Notes under the pieces: generated by a model | What the model was told of the DNA's origin: nothing | Databases searched by the model: none | What the model saw: the letters and a program-made list of their open reading frames with translations, nothing else | Position numbers and translations under genes: made by a program | Shown: positions 35,660 through 48,440 of the stretch, piece after piece | How the letters are laid out: each line of letters starts with the position of its first letter | How positions within the stretch are numbered: the stretch's first letter is position 1 | Assembly: GCA_017591395.1 (NCBI GenBank) | Contig: WEDG01001075.1 | Location: forward strand, 186,001-250,000 | Direction of reading: 5' to 3' | DNA length: 64,000 nucleotides | Source: Schistocephalus solidus | Lineage: Eukaryota > Platyhelminthes > Cestoda > Diphyllobothriidea > Diphyllobothriidae

Positions 35660-35830
35660 ATGACATTAACGACAAAGAAACTGGAGACCAGAGTGAAAAT
35701 TTCTGGCACAACAGTCGTTATTAGCCAAGCATACCCCAGGTTTTCGCAACCTCTGAGGCTCGACCTCGTGACATGTTGGTTAGAAGTACAAGTTTCTGAC
35801 CACTGAGTCACGGCCTTGTTTTCCGGTGCT
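35660..35830 (-). repeat. tRNA-derived SINE with degenerate hammerhead-related body
   Basis: The minus strand begins with a tRNA-like head: A-box CGTGACTCAGTGGTCAGA near 35815, and T-arm GAGG-TCGAG-CCTC near 35757. The body follows (GGGGTATGCTTGGCTAATAA, GCCAGAAATTTTC, CTGGTCTCC at 35740-35675). The body aligns with the hammerhead repeat at 41281-41340, with CTAATAA in the CTGATGA position. The element ends in the (GA)n tract. A second tRNA-like stretch on the plus strand (35845-35915, anticodon-like stem GTTAG/CTAAC) may be an inverted head fragment. Confidence 0.5.
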
Positions 35831-35915
35831 GATTGCAACCGATAGGACAAATAGCTCGTTAGTCAAGGGTTAGGAAGTTAGACTCCTAGCTAACAGATTG
35901 CGAGATCAAGCATCA

Positions 35916-38080
35916 GTGGTTTTAAAAACCGGGAGTTAAGTATGGTTGACTGGCCAGCACTGTCTCCCTCGTCTTTTTCCGTAATGTTATCATAGTTATC
36001 CGTCATTAATGTCTGAGGAATCTGGGGCAGCTAGAGTTTTCCCGATGCTATAGGCAGCGCAACCATCCAGTAAACTCACAGTTAGCAGATAAATACGTCA
36101 TGTGCAAAACAAGAGATTCTGGCTTAGGTGGCTGTGGCCACAGGAGAAGTCAGCAGGCGTGCTGATTAACCGTGTTAAATCCTGCCCGAAAAGGAGACTG
36201 TGTGTCTGGATGATCTGTTGTCCCTATTAGCTTGTGGATGTGTTTCTGCAACATTGCGCCTCGGTCGTTAGGGGTGGTTAGATTTGACTGAACGAGAGTC
36301 GGGTATTGAGCTTGGCCTTAAAGAAATGGCAGTAAAGACGCAAGACTATTAGGACCACCGGTTAACGCCCCAGTCATTAGGAATGGGGAGAAGATACCCA
36401 GAAGGGGTGGATTTTGCAGAAGGTGTAGGGGTGTATACTTTTTCGTCATCACATGGCGCACCTTGTTCTGCGCAATGGTGGCTGTTTCGAAGAACTAAAT
36501 GTATTTCTACCAGAAATTATGAGCATCACATGCAGGAATGCATAAAACAGACATATCCTGAAAGGCAGAGCGCATAGGGATATAATCTAAAAAAGTGAAC
36601 GTAGGCATAATCTTGTAGCCACTCTTTGTGAGACATTTTCCAGTTAAAACTGTAACAAATGAATAGTGCAAGCTAGCTCCTGAGACAGCGGTCAATCACT
36701 TCCATTGCTCTTCAATAATTTCATAATTTCTATCAGTAGAGGTAGAAAGAGGTGGAAACAATTTTAACTATGGTCAGTTTGAAGAAGATGTCTACTCATT
36801 TTGAAAGCCAGGGGTGCAGTTTTTGAAAAAATCATCATTATGAGGCTGACGGAGACGCCTGCCCATCTACGTAGCTCGAAAGATTACGAAATTTCAAGTA
36901 TACAGTTCGGTTCATAAATAAGCTGCTATTCCATAAACAGTAGACCGTACATCAATACAAATAAGGCTAAAAAATACAATAGAATGACCCGGAAAATTAA
37001 AGGACGATGAAGACTAATTTAACGCAGTATTTTACATCGTGGGTGGAAAAAATAAAGTTATCTTTCTCAGAGAAAATACAGCGAAGATTCAACGATTTCC
37101 AAACATGCAAAAACGATATAATTTGTCTGGATATAATGGTTTCAATTAACTGCTGAGATTTCTAGCGGAAAGTTGGTAGAACTTAAGGCCTGGTTTATGC
37201 GAGACGCTAATTGGTATTTTACTCATACTGCACTCACGACGTTGATTAGTTCTAATAGTTAAACTTCTGGATTTCTGGCAAATTGCCTGCGTTATGCCAA
37301 CAAGTTCAAACCAGCCACCGCCAGTTAAATATGTCTATTCTAAAGAGCTCAGTATTTACTACAGCCGACGCCTGAAGAAAAATCCTTATTCGAATTTCCA
37401 TTTTCGATTTATAGATTCCGCAGTCCTTTGGATTCCAATTTTTGTAAAAAGTTCCCTCACGCCCTCATTTGCACAGGTTTTAAAGGTAGGTGTCTGCAAT
37501 CAATGTTGCCAGTTGTTTGACGTCTGCTCTGTAGCGTCACCTTGATCGAGGAGTTAAGCCGAACTTTGGGTACATGTGAATCGCATTATAAACTTCTGGC
37601 GGCAAATTCGCCGAGCCTGCTCTTATAGTAAATTGTGAGGTCAAATAATGTTTATGCATTCCTCGCGCCTTTTTATGTTAATTTCCGCACATATTTTGCA
37701 AAACGATAGTTTTATTGTACCCGAAAAAAATCCAAATCACAAGCTTACCATCACGCTGGCACGTCCTCCTGCCACCTATGTTCAAGGACGAAGGATAAGC
37801 TGGAAAATCAATAAAATACAAAATTTATTTTTGTCTGCCCTGTCTGGACAGCGCAACTCAGCGTGCGGGTTTTCCGGCTCTACCATCAGCGCATATAAGC
37901 GAGCGGAAACGTTTGCAGATCATTAACAATACCGTCTGTATCGACTGCATGACGACTAATAATATACGGCATAAATTCTTCGTTTTGACCATCATCAACA
38001 TCGGCGCCAGGAGTCTGACCAAGGACTACGGAGATTCACAATTCTATAAGGCTTGTGTAAGGGTACCTTGAACATAAACC
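35916..38080. other. Intergenic, no recognisable feature
   Basis: Short open frames without recognisable domains. I see no repeat here shared with other parts of the window. Confidence 0.4.
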
Positions 38081-38099
38081 TGGGCAATTCAATACCCTT

Positions 38100-38260
38100 A
38101 TCTGACTCTGCCTCTGTTGATCGATTCAAGTGAGGATCCGAATCGTCTAGCTAATAAATCTCTTGTTTCAGTGATCGTGTCTTCTTCTTCGTGACTACTT
38201 CCTGGAACTCACCTCTTCGCTTCTATTAGCAAATCTGTCGTTTTGTCATAAAGGACGCAT
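38100..38260 (+). repeat. PLE 3'-end repeat with degenerate hammerhead
   Basis: CTGTTGA (38114-38120) differs from the hammerhead core only at one fixed base. It is followed by a weak hairpin, GAATCGTC, TAGC and AATAAA. The tail TTTCAGTGATCGTGTCTTC and CTTCCTGGAACTCACCTC matches the copies at 4.87 and 16.08 kb. Confidence 0.5.
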
Positions 38261-41200
38261 TCAGAAGGAACTCTTTGAGCCTAACTTTTCGTCCTGCGGT
38301 GACAACCGGATCCTCGACTCGTAGCGCGCTCTGACTGACCCAAGCACGGGAATTTATTATAAAACGGAGTTTATTTAATTCTCCGTGGTGACGGATTCTC
38401 CAGTACCAGTCTCACTCTTTTCTCCTTCTCCAATGCACCAGTGAAATCTCCAAATCTGTCTGCAAGTTGGTGATACATAAAAATGCAGTGGATTGCGCGA
38501 CATGAGTGATAGTCCACTGAAGTGACCCACCACGCATGGCAGTAGTTATAGGCTCCTGCAGACATGCGTGCTGTGAACCAGGCTAACCGCCATTTTACTC
38601 CGCCGGAGTTACAGCACGACGCGTTGTGAGGGCCTTAGTTTGATGCTCACCGTCTATATAATCTGAATTCGGCGCACAGGCCACCTAAATCTGTGGTTGG
38701 GTATGCAGAAATGACGACAGACAAGCCGGAAGTGATTATCCCAGCCCCATGCGCCCATACAACAGTATTCAAAGCCTTGTGAAGACTGGGCTCATATGGA
38801 CTATGCATGACCGTAAAATAAGGTATGCGTCACAGCTTTGGTTTAGAGTATCAGGGACTCAACCTGTTTCAGAGGCTCGAATACCAGCGCGGACTAGGGC
38901 AACCAGCGTGTGCTCCACACTGGTCGCATATCTACGTGTCAAGCACACTGCGGCAACTAGGTAAAGTCTGCGCAGATGCAGAAGGCACTTACATTGGAGT
39001 ATCGACAGCGCCTCCGACAACCCCCCCCGCCCCCCGCCCCTACGTGATGTCAAACTGAGCCTAACCTCAGGCCACTTGTGGGGCCGTCCTCGCCGCCATG
39101 GCAACCGCAGCCGGGCCAGGCACCACCAGCCTGCTGATCACGAACCTTTTGATGATTATTCTCGGCTGCAAGCTTATCTAGCAGTACAATCGTGGTTTGG
39201 CCTAATGTTGGGCGGTGAAAATGCTGGACTCGGTGTCCGCTTGGAGAATTTCGATCACAGAAGACTTGAAGCTTAAACGCCAAAAAATCGCTCGCTGCAT
39301 CCGAGCTGCGGTGTACGGAGGAGGGGATTTGGAGCTAGGTGACCTAGAAATCGTGTAGGCTGTAGCATGGAGACGAGAAACGGATTAAGTACAACGTGTA
39401 TCTGCAAGACAAAGAGGGATTGGGTGCAATCACTATACTCGTCCTGCAACTAGGACATATTGATAGACATAATTCTCTTATGACACCGAATACATGTAAT
39501 TGCAGCGGACAGAATTTCAGCGTGAAGTTCTCTTTTCCAGCTTGTTCCCAATGTTCTGTGGCAAAGAAACCCGAGTGTGATTCCAGGTACCGGCATAGAT
39601 GGCCGAGCGGCAGGTCATGGTAGCAGGAACCGTCCCTAATGCCGGTGGCTTTTTGCTAACATCCAAGGAAATTACGGCAGAGGACAAGGTTACAGTGAGT
39701 GTAAAGCTTTGGATTAAGGTAAATTAAGGGCATGGGTTGAAATTAATAAAACGATTAAGATTTAATTAAGATTTTGTGTTAGGGTCGGGACACAGGGATA
39801 TTGTATGTTCCTGGAAGTTTGGGCAAGGTCTCCTGGGAGGAGGTATTCATAGTAAAGTTTCCTGTCGAGGGTGCACATAAGAAATTCCGGTCGATAACAC
39901 GGTAAGGATGCCTTGCATTGCCACCTAATGAGCACACGGGAATAGGAACAAACCGAAATGCATTTTGCTTTGCACCAAATCCAGGAACCTTGGATTAACG
40001 ATTAGGGTGAGGGTTTGGGCTGGATTTAAGGTTAGGGTTATGATCAGACATAGGGTTAGGGTCAGGAGGAGGTTAAGGGTTAGGTTCATTTTGATGTTCG
40101 GGTTAGTGGTAGGGTTAAGCCACGCGAAGTTTTAAAAGGTAATTTATCGGGATGCCTCCTATGTTAATTGGACGAGGCGTTCCTATTAACGTGTCCAGAA
40201 TATATGGACAAATAAGTCACCCTTAATCATATTACTATTCAGCCGGATTCTAAACTTCAATTAAATGCAGTAAATTATGATGTTAATAAACCTTGACATT
40301 TGGAGTTTGGATATCATTTCGCGATTAAAACGAGTGATTTGGAATAAAATTAGCATACAACGAAGGTATGTCTTTGCCATATACACCCAGGCAGTAACGT
40401 ATTTTCACTTTAAAAAGTTCCCTTTTGAGTGGAATCGGGCAATTTTTTGAAATTTACCCCGAGAGAGGACTTACTGGCAAAATTCCTGAGCTGAAACCTG
40501 TCTCCTTAAGTGGACTAACGGTAGGTCGGTCAGCATGTGGGGTGGTTGATGTATGTGGTAAATGGCCCCCTCTTCAAACCCCCATAAGGTCATGAGCGCA
40601 AGGTTTCACCATACGTTTGCTCGGCAACTACGATCGGCTGTCGCAATTCAGTACACGGAGTGATATCGAACGCCGAGTGCGTAACACTGCGTAACCTACT
40701 TACTTACCGAACGCGTATTTATGCTGTGGCGAAACGTGTGTCACTGGTTCTAGTTATGAAGTCTGTTTGGAGTAGTACGAACCATTTGCCATTGACATGA
40801 AATCCTACCAAGTTTCACTCCGCTAATTTTGTATACTTTATGCTAAAGAGACCAATAGAAAGCAACACCAGTTGCATTGATAAATATGGGGTATAAAGTG
40901 ATAATGCGATTTGTTTAGTGTACTTTACATTAAAGTCCTACGCGGCGTAGCTAAACAGAGATCCGAATATTGCAAAAGAAGATAGTCCTAAACTCGTCAC
41001 GCCCAGTTCGACTGGCTATGCCATCTAAAATGAGCAAATGATGGCACCAACGGAACTATAATTCTGTGATTCTGCCTACCGGTCGTTTTAGCCATATTTA
41101 GGTAAAAACTTCGCGTTTTGGAAATGAATGCGGTTGTGTCAAGTTGTATGGTCAATCCGATTTGGTCGATGTGACTGAAAGACCACCGCACGACATTGCA

Positions 41201-41275
41201 GTGACAACAGTACTCTGTCATAGACAATGCCGGCAGTTGACTGGCAAAAGAGCCAACAAACATCCCAGGTGGCCC
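38261..41275. other. Intergenic with degenerate telomere-like repeats
   Basis: A GC-rich stretch 38850-39160 includes a C-rich run (39022-39042) but no recognisable gene. From 39991 to 40117 there are repeated TTAGGG and GGGTTAGG units with many errors. No open frame above 100 codons has a domain I know. Confidence 0.5.
39991..40117 (+). repeat. Degenerate interstitial TTAGGG repeats
   Basis: Units such as GATTAGGGTGAGGGTTTGGG, GGTTAGGGTTA, ATAGGGTTAGGGTCAGG and TTAAGGGTTAGG recur. TTAGGG is the usual telomere repeat in flatworms. This is an internal, decayed tract and could instead be simple GGGTTA-rich sequence. Confidence 0.6.
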
Positions 41276-41279
41276 ACAC

Positions 41280-41345
41280 TTGGGATTGGGTATGACCGGC
41301 TGATGACGGCTAATAAGCCAGAAATGGCTATTCCGGTCTCCCTTG
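41280..41345 (+). ncRNA. Hammerhead ribozyme motif in a SINE-like repeat
   Basis: GACCGG (41294-41299) pairs perfectly with CCGGTC (41333-41338) as helix I. It is followed by the exact core CTGATGA (41300-41306). Helix II is GGCT with AGCC around AATA, next to a C/A mismatch at the core-proximal pair. Then come exact GAA and helix III AT with AT around GGCT, with T41332 as cleavage base. All fixed core bases are present. The C/A mismatch where G-C is usual may lower activity. Related degenerate copies are at 5405, 16528 and 35675. Hammerheads in flatworm SINE-like satellites (schistosome Sm-alpha) are known precedent. Confidence 0.72.
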
Positions 41346-41689
41346 TATTTCCGGTTCTACTTAAAAATCAAATGCTTCACGTCACTATGCGACCGCCTGC
41401 GAGGGCTCTAGTATGAGCTCCAGGGCAAAAAGGAACATGCATGTTCCTCAAGCAGATCGGTGAGCCGCACACTATCATACATGACACCGTCTACGCCGTC
41501 TATAGTAGCAACAAACACGGTGGTAATGCACTGATAGTTACCGCTTATTGCATTTTTTTGGCATATGTTTCGCCCGCTCTGGATCCATGAAGGCCTGCTC
41601 AGCACGCGGCTATGCGCCGGCAGCTGTCCTTACTGGGGGTGCCAAACCAGATGAGGGCTTCCGGTGCATGTATATGTACCTACCTGTGC

Positions 41690-42345
41690 TGTGCCTACCT
41701 ACCGGCGCTGGCTCCTCCATATCCCCTGATTTAGTGAACCCTGATGTGTGCGTTATGGGGGCCAGGTCGTGCTGTGGCGTGCGAAGACGGGTACGCTGAC
41801 CCGTCAGCCAATGCGCCCACTCCCACGTCAGACAACTCACTGGCTCAGATGGTGGTCTGATGGTGGGGTGAGGGAGAGAGTGAGGTTGACGACTCAGCAC
41901 ATGTTCCTCACTATAAACAATCTGACGCACTTGAAACTATCACGTTGCGCTAAAAGCCATGGCTTGGAAGGTTGCCAACTGACGGGAACACTCGAACCGC
42001 GTTTGTAGTGGCTAACTGGCGGACTGAGAGTCAGGCTGCAATGGCTCCTACTTAATGTGGCCTTTATGGCACTCCCACTCCATGGGATCTGAGCCAGATG
42101 TGGTGGTATGCCCAGGGGTGGCTACAGCTGCGCCAGCCACCTGCGTCCTCCCCCGCCTCCGGTCTTCTTGACTCTGTGATGTCACCGGGCTCAGATGGGG
42201 GAGGAGGAGAGAGTGCAGTAGATGCAGCGCAAGTCTACTATCACTTTAAACTAAATCACGCGCAAGTCACCGTTCCTGCACCACCCTTTTGTGGAGCATA
42301 CGGTGGATCGGGTCGTAATCGACGGTCGAACCTGTGCCTCATAAG
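41690..42345 (-). repeat. R1 repeat, partial copy 2
   Basis: Reverse complement aligns with the middle and left parts of R1 at 55440-55990. Shared strings on the plus strand are GGCTTGGAAGGTTGCCAACT and GACTGAGAGTCAGGCTGCA, and CCACCTGCGTCCTC. The left flank 41346-41690 has weak similarity to the same family. Confidence 0.8.
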
Positions 42346-42399
42346 TAGTTTGAAACAACAAGGGGCTAGATCAGAGCACGTCAGGGGTTAATCGGGATG

Positions 42400-43090
42400 C
42401 ACTCGTGCAAAAACGGCCGCATATGGGGTCTGGTAGTACACTAAGGTACAGGCTCACTTCGTGCCAGCCACCAGCGCCTGATCCTACCTCCAATCTTCTT
42501 GGCTCTGGTTTGACACAGGGTACAGTCAACATGTCAACATGCCACTGAGCACGCATTGGACCTCGTCGGATTCGGCAATCGAAAGGTCGTATCTGTTGTT
42601 TTGCCCTTTACCTGAACCTGACAGTGGTCGGAAACTTTAACTTGGAGTAGAGAGTGAGGTCGGCGTGTCAGCACCTTTCCATCACTATAGACAAACTGAG
42701 ACATCTGAAGCTATCAGGAGACTCTGAAAACCGTGAGTTTGAAGGTTGTCAACTGACGGAATAACTGGGATCTCGCAATCAGCCCAGTGTGCGTTTCTGA
42801 GGGGTAGCCGATTGGTTGACAGGGAATCGGACTGTAATGGCTCCTTAATGTGGCTTCCAATCAGTAGGATCCGTGCCGGTGTGGTGGCGCAAGTAGTTAC
42901 GGGTTTCCACCGTGCCAACCAACAGCGTCTGTTCCCAGCTCCACTCTTCTTAACTTGGTAATCACACTGGATCCAAGTATGAGGACAGTTAGATATTGGT
43001 AGATGTTGCGCAAGTTTACTATCACGCGGATGTCGGCGTACCTTTGCTACCATGTTGTGGAGCACACGGTGGACCTCGTCAAAAATTACA
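42400..43090 (-). repeat. R1 repeat, copy 3, more diverged
   Basis: It follows copy 2 in the same orientation and repeats the same order of landmarks: GAGAGTGAGGTCGGCGTGTC near 42651, GGTTGTCAACTGACGG near 42745, AATGGCTCCTTAATGTGG near 42837, and GGAGCACACGGTGGACCTC near 43060. Long minus-strand open frames here are fortuitous. Confidence 0.75.
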
Positions 43091-43109
43091 GTCAGGATGT
43101 CTTCTGTTC

Positions 43110-46100
43110 GATTATAGCTTACTGAATACATCCTCTGTTTGACTTCGGACAACCTAGCTTATTTTGGTGGAAGAATTCGTTGTTAAAGAGTCGTGCTCCG
43201 CCCACATGGTCAAAAGGTCATTAACCGCTTCCTGTATGGTTTCGAGTATCCAATCGCCTGTTTTACGGACTCCTGCCTTCAATAGTGTTTCCCTTTCTGT
43301 TCTTAATTTGCAATGTACTTAATTTGTATTTGTATGGCCTCGATTATGCAGTCGACAACTGGCCTTTCAGATATCTCTGGGTAAGAATTTGATCGAATAC
43401 AATGTCAGTGCTCGGTTCGACACATTAAATCGATCTTTTTGCGTGTACCAATGGAAAGCCTCCAAATTAACTGGAACAAATCAGTTATGGTAGCTTCATT
43501 AAGGTAATATTTGCTTAGTTTAAACAGCCCGGTGGTTATATTCGTGGAAATATAACAAAATTATATACTTGTCCCATCGACTATTGGGTCTCAATCTAAA
43601 AACTCTCAGGTTTCTTTCCGAAAGTTACTTGGCGCAATCGGAATATTCTCGTTACTAGAAGACGGCAGATGAGCACAGTCAGCAAAAATGATGATTTTTC
43701 TCGCACATACAGGCAGCAATGCCCTAATAAAGTGTAAGTAGTGTTCACCCAATCTGCCTTTATTGTGGGCCGAAATCTGAGTCCTTAGTTTTGCCATAGA
43801 ATCTGTGCCTACATCCGTCACAGTTGGTCGTATAGTGACAAACAGTCAGTAATCGGACCATGGTAACGATAGAGCAGGAGAAATTGGAATGTTCATTTCG
43901 ACTTATTTGACACTACGGATTATCCATCATCCTACGAGGCGATTTGTTCCATGACTGAGAGCCATCAGATGCTGACGAGTGAGGCATTTCAAGCGGACTC
44001 CGTAATCTCACAATCAGATTCCTATGCACATACTAAAAAACGAGCACACATTATTAGGACTAGTTTACAGTAGATCCCTATCTCATGAAATGTCAATCGG
44101 AATTCTAAGATGCTGGCTTTTGAACGATCATCTTTCTGACTACTCATAAGATGTGTGCACTGTAAAAAGTGGCTACTTAAGTAGTACGTAATTTTATTAT
44201 TGATTTCCGATGCTTTTCTTAATTCAAATAGATATTTTATTGAAACCTTTCGCAAAAATATTCTTTCTTGTACCCGTTTGGTAGCAAATTATGTCTTTTT
44301 TTATTGTTTTACTTTAAGAAAGGGTATTTTCGGTTTTATAAGGTTTCTAAATTGCTGAATAATTTTGCACCTTACTGGTCGTTAAACTTGAACTGAAGAT
44401 TTCCAAAGTACATGCTGTTTAACTTCTGCGTAAGGAAAAATCACGCATGCCTCTACGCTATGAAGAAGAAATCATCAATTTCGCATAAAATATTGTAATG
44501 GGTTTGGATGTTGTTGCATACATTAATAAATTAACGGATTCGATGTACTTTGAATGAGTTTTTAATGTTCTTTAACTATCTCACAATAAGAAAAGATTTT
44601 TTTAATGTAAGGTATTCTATCGTCGCCGAGGGGAACTTGGTCAAATGGCGCTTGCGCAGCCACGACTGTCTGAACGCAGGCGCATGTGTCCGAGTGAAGT
44701 CGGCCAAATATCTGCAGGTCAGCCAGTCTGAAAGCGCTCACTGCGAATGTAAATGAGGCAGCTGGTCTTGAAAAAGGATGCTAGACATCGATGGCATTGC
44801 TGGGCGTCGGCTATAAATTCACCCGCGGTAACTACTGCACTCTCGACTTGATATTGGCTGTCCGACAACTGCAGGAGATATACTGTGAAATGTTTACCAG
44901 TCTCTAACCTGTCTGCGTGAATCTGACACCGTGAGGCGCAGCGGACCTTGGCGGATCATGCTGAAGTTGGGATGACAAAGGCAACATTCTCGCATCATTT
45001 GGCAACCGTGACGGTTGCCAGCTGCTGTCGGTGTTCAACTAAAAAGGCAACAACTTTTCGCCTACATATTATGTGCTGAGACTGCCTGGGCATAGTAGGG
45101 AGACACGTGGAGAGAGAGCGAACGGCCAACATTTCTAGTGATATCGGATAAATCAGACAAGTAATTATCCCTCGATTAGCGTTGGCTCGGATTAGCAAGC
45201 AATAATCGCATCAACTACGAATCCCAGGAATGAACGTGGGCGTTGTTATGAATAGTAAATCAGTGTTCTATAAATACTGCACTATTTGGGCTCCTGTAAC
45301 GCTTATCTGCGTCTGTCTCCGAGAATGAGTTCAAGTGAGAAGTTAAAACGCAATACAAGTACATTTTTTGCTCCAGCGCTCACCTCATCTTCTCCTTTTT
45401 CTTCCAAACCCAGACGTGTTTTGCGAGGCAAATCGTGTGTGGCACGTGTAGTCGTGGTGTGTACATCTATCAGCCGCTTGTAGTCAATCCCACATGCGGT
45501 AGGTAACCGACTCGGACAGTGCACTAGTGCCCCGTAGAGGGAAGGAAGACTGAGGTCGACTCTTGGGTCTTTGTCTTCATAGATTTCAGTGCATATTTCT
45601 CGCGCGCCTTTACTATATCATGATGTGCTAAGAAGGAGCAGCTCGACCGTATCAGGACGGAGGGTCAGACTATATTGGCTCCTTAAAAAAGAGGCCTCTG
45701 AGGCACTCTGACTCAAATGGGTTCACAGCCACCCTCATTCTTGTTTGTGAAAACCTGGTCCTCGGTGTGCGGACCAGGCTTGTGTTGCATGTATAGGTAG
45801 ACCTCTTAGCTTTATCAAGTACTGTCTTCTTGACTCAGTCTTGATACCGCTCTCAGGAGGGTGAGTAAATAAAGGGCGCAGTAACCGCCCATGCTCCCAC
45901 TATGGTGAACACCGTCGTTTGCGACTGTTAAAATATCATGTAGTTTCACACTTGCTAGTCCGCGAACTAATGTCTAACAATAATAATGTAGCACGAGGAG
46001 GGTGACATACAATCTGTTGGGGTCCCAGGTTGCCTCATATCACCTTCCCACCAAATAAATAAGAAACCCAAATTTAAGAGTTGCATGGTTTAGCCGTTTG

Positions 46101-46150
46101 CTGCAGAAGGGGGTTATAAACTGTTCCCTGACATTGAGGATATGATAAGC
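43110..46150. other. Intergenic, one dispersed repeat
   Basis: The segment 44300-44560 resembles 16850-17110 (AAGTACATGCTGT, CATTAATAAAT and neighbouring bases). No gene can be supported in the remainder. Confidence 0.45.
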
Positions 46151-46152
46151 CA

Positions 46153-46476
46153 TCAGCAGATTGTCAGTTGCTTGTGAACAGGAGAACGCTGTTCCAAAAA
46201 AACAACAGCAGATATCCATGCTTCCAAAATGGCTGCTGGAGTTATCAGTCTCTTTAGCAGTTTGGATTTTCTTCCTTTTTTATGAAATCCAATGACACAG
46301 CAAACGGAGAATAAGACAGACACGGAAGTGCCGAAAATATCTCCTTTTGCAGTGAACATCCGAGGACAGAACGACGAGACGCGCGAGTCCTCTTCACAAA
46401 CAAGAACGACGTAGTGAGGGAGTCTTTCGGTCTGCCGCTGGCACCAGTTATCGTCCACGCGTATGCGTCCCCCCAA
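46153..46476 (-). other. Unassigned 107-codon open frame
   Basis: A minus-strand frame with a hydrophobic central stretch (TSVSVLFSVCCVIGF) followed by basic residues (KKGRKSKLLKR). I recognise no family. It lies alone between repeats with no visible splice-bounded partner. It may be chance; it is listed only because it is the longest frame in this stretch without a repeat explanation. Confidence 0.15.
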
Positions 46477-46479
46477 TGA

Positions 46480-47055
46480 TCAGCTGCAATGATGTGAAGA
46501 AAAGGTTATGCGACGACCTGCATGGGACCTCAACAGCGGTATCAAAGGCGAGTAAACTGAGTTCCCTGGTCCCTTGATTTCATGTGTACGCACAAATTAC
46601 TCTACGTGGGAGGACGTACTCGTCCATCACTGCAACAACCGTTTTCCCCACTTGCAGATCTGAATGGATCACAATCTCCTTCGCATCAACGCCATTTTCT
46701 TGCTCCCATCAATTACAGCTTTAGACTATGTTTTCGTCCTGAGACGTTACTTACGTGAGGAACTTGTCAAAAAGGCGATGTGTGATATCGACTGCTGTAC
46801 GCAGTACCGACCTGTCCTCTATTCTATGAAAGAGAGCAATACGCTGTATTTTGAAGTATCATTCAACATTTTCAGCAAAAAAATAAATGGCTCCATTAAC
46901 TAAGAGAATAGGATAATTTAACTTACAGTGCAAGAATCAAAGACTCAAAAATGGGCATCTAGTGGGGAAACAGTTCCAATCTAAGCTTCTGTATTTCAGT
47001 CTCTTCATACGTAAGGTAGCGTGCTAGAAATGGCACAATAGAACGCTGATATGCC
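46480..47055. other. Intergenic, no recognisable feature
   Basis: Nothing supportable. Confidence 0.4.
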
Positions 47056-47059
47056 GATG

Positions 47060-47720
47060 TACGGCAAACTATATGACAAAGCCTCGGTGTATCGGACGGG
47101 AAGACTTCATGGCAATCAGCTCAGATTGGAGGAGATGGGGTACATCATCAAGGATACACCCAGCAAATTGTTTGACTGTTGTGAATTGCCGTTTTGTTAT
47201 CAAATCCACTAAAACATTATAAGAAATATCACCAGCAGAATAGGGCATATTCGGAGGAAAAGTTTTAAAATTTAAAAAATCATTTTTAAGCAAAGCTGGA
47301 AAAATCACGGGAGAACAATAAAGGATAAGGGTAAGAATACATGCCTCTATAAATCGCCAGATAAGGGCTTGATGTGTGTGATAGGACCGTAAACGGTGAA
47401 TATAATATAGAAGTTTGCGAATTTTTGTGAAAATACTATCAATATGTTGGGAGAATTAAAGATGGGATGTCAGAATAACGCCAAGGTGCCGGAAATAGAA
47501 TAGCTCGTTGGGAAGGATGGCTGAGGATTCAGAACTATGGGAGGGTTGCAGGTGAAAAACACATTGGACAGATTTCTCAGGTATCCGAATGGTAAGAAAT
47601 CATTACGTATCACATTACCGAAGATGACTGAACTCAAATTTATGTGTAGGCATTCCACGAATGTCAAAATGGATGGGACCCAGTTGAGAGAACTGTGGAA
47701 CACTAGCTATGCTGCCATAA
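47060..47720 (-). mobile_element. Jockey/CR1-like LINE, 3' end fragment
   Basis: The minus strand reads LRNLSNVFFTCNPPIVLNPQ at about 47590-47530, and FKTFPPNM then ILDDVPHLLQSELIAMKSSR and IHRGF at 47270-47070. These are the same 3' landmarks as the plus-strand copy at 29240-30450 (LSNVFFTCDHLLVLNPQ, LCSDLIVVMSSRPMHHGF). The RT upstream is interrupted. Frameshifts are present. Confidence 0.75.
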
Positions 47721-48185
47721 TAAGCGTCCCAGTTCGTGTAGAGCGATGACCAAGATAATGATAATCGTCTCCTGACCGACTGGGAATGTAAATAAACGCA
47801 ATGGCCAGCAAAACTCGACAGCTGTCGACCCCTGTGGCATCAGGCGCCCTCTAATGCACGCGCGACTGGCTGGGCTACAAAAAGAATTCTCACGCTTGAC
47901 TGACTAGACCGCAAAAAGCATTCCCACGTAGGTGCGATGTGCACGTTCTCACATGCGACGTTTCACTCGTCACAAGGACGCTGGCAAATGTAATCGCACA
48001 TGTTTAGCATGCGTTGTGGGCGTGAAATTAACAGTTGTCTTATGTACGCGTGTGACCGAGTGGGCTTACGAGCTGTGCCCCCTAAATTGGGCCACGTGGT
48101 AGATGCGTTGGACCAACACGGGGGCCACATCAGGGCACGGCATGCGTTATTCGGGTTGCGCTCCGCTAACAAATGCCGAACATGG

Positions 48186-48440
48186 GAGGTGTGGTGGCAC
48201 GCCTAGGGGCGGTTAGGACTTAGGGGACCAGGCCGCGCCAGCCACCTGCGTCCTCTTCGGCCTCCGGTCTTCTTGATTCTGTCTTGACACCGGGCTCAGG
48301 TGGGGAGGAGGAGAGAGTGCGGTAGCTGCAGCGCAAGGCTACTATCACTTAAAACTAATCCACGCACAAGTCACCGCCCCTGCTCCACCCTTCCATGGAG
48401 CATACGGTGGACATCGTCGGACTACGACGGTCGAACTATC
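48186..48440 (-). repeat. R1 repeat, copy 4, end fragment
   Basis: Plus-strand text GCGCCAGCCACCTGCGTCCTC, the AGGAGGAGAGAGTGCGG block and GGAGCATACGGTGGACATC match the antisense of R1 at 10.1-10.26 and 55.4-55.56 kb. The GC-rich flank 47810-48185 may belong to the same insertion. Confidence 0.75.

Noticed and set aside
35542..35850. Frame with an Arg-Glu repeat
   Set aside because: It is the (TC)n tract read through; no protein is implied.
42685..43152. 155-codon minus-strand open frame
   Set aside because: It lies in R1 and is not conserved as a frame in the other R1 copies.
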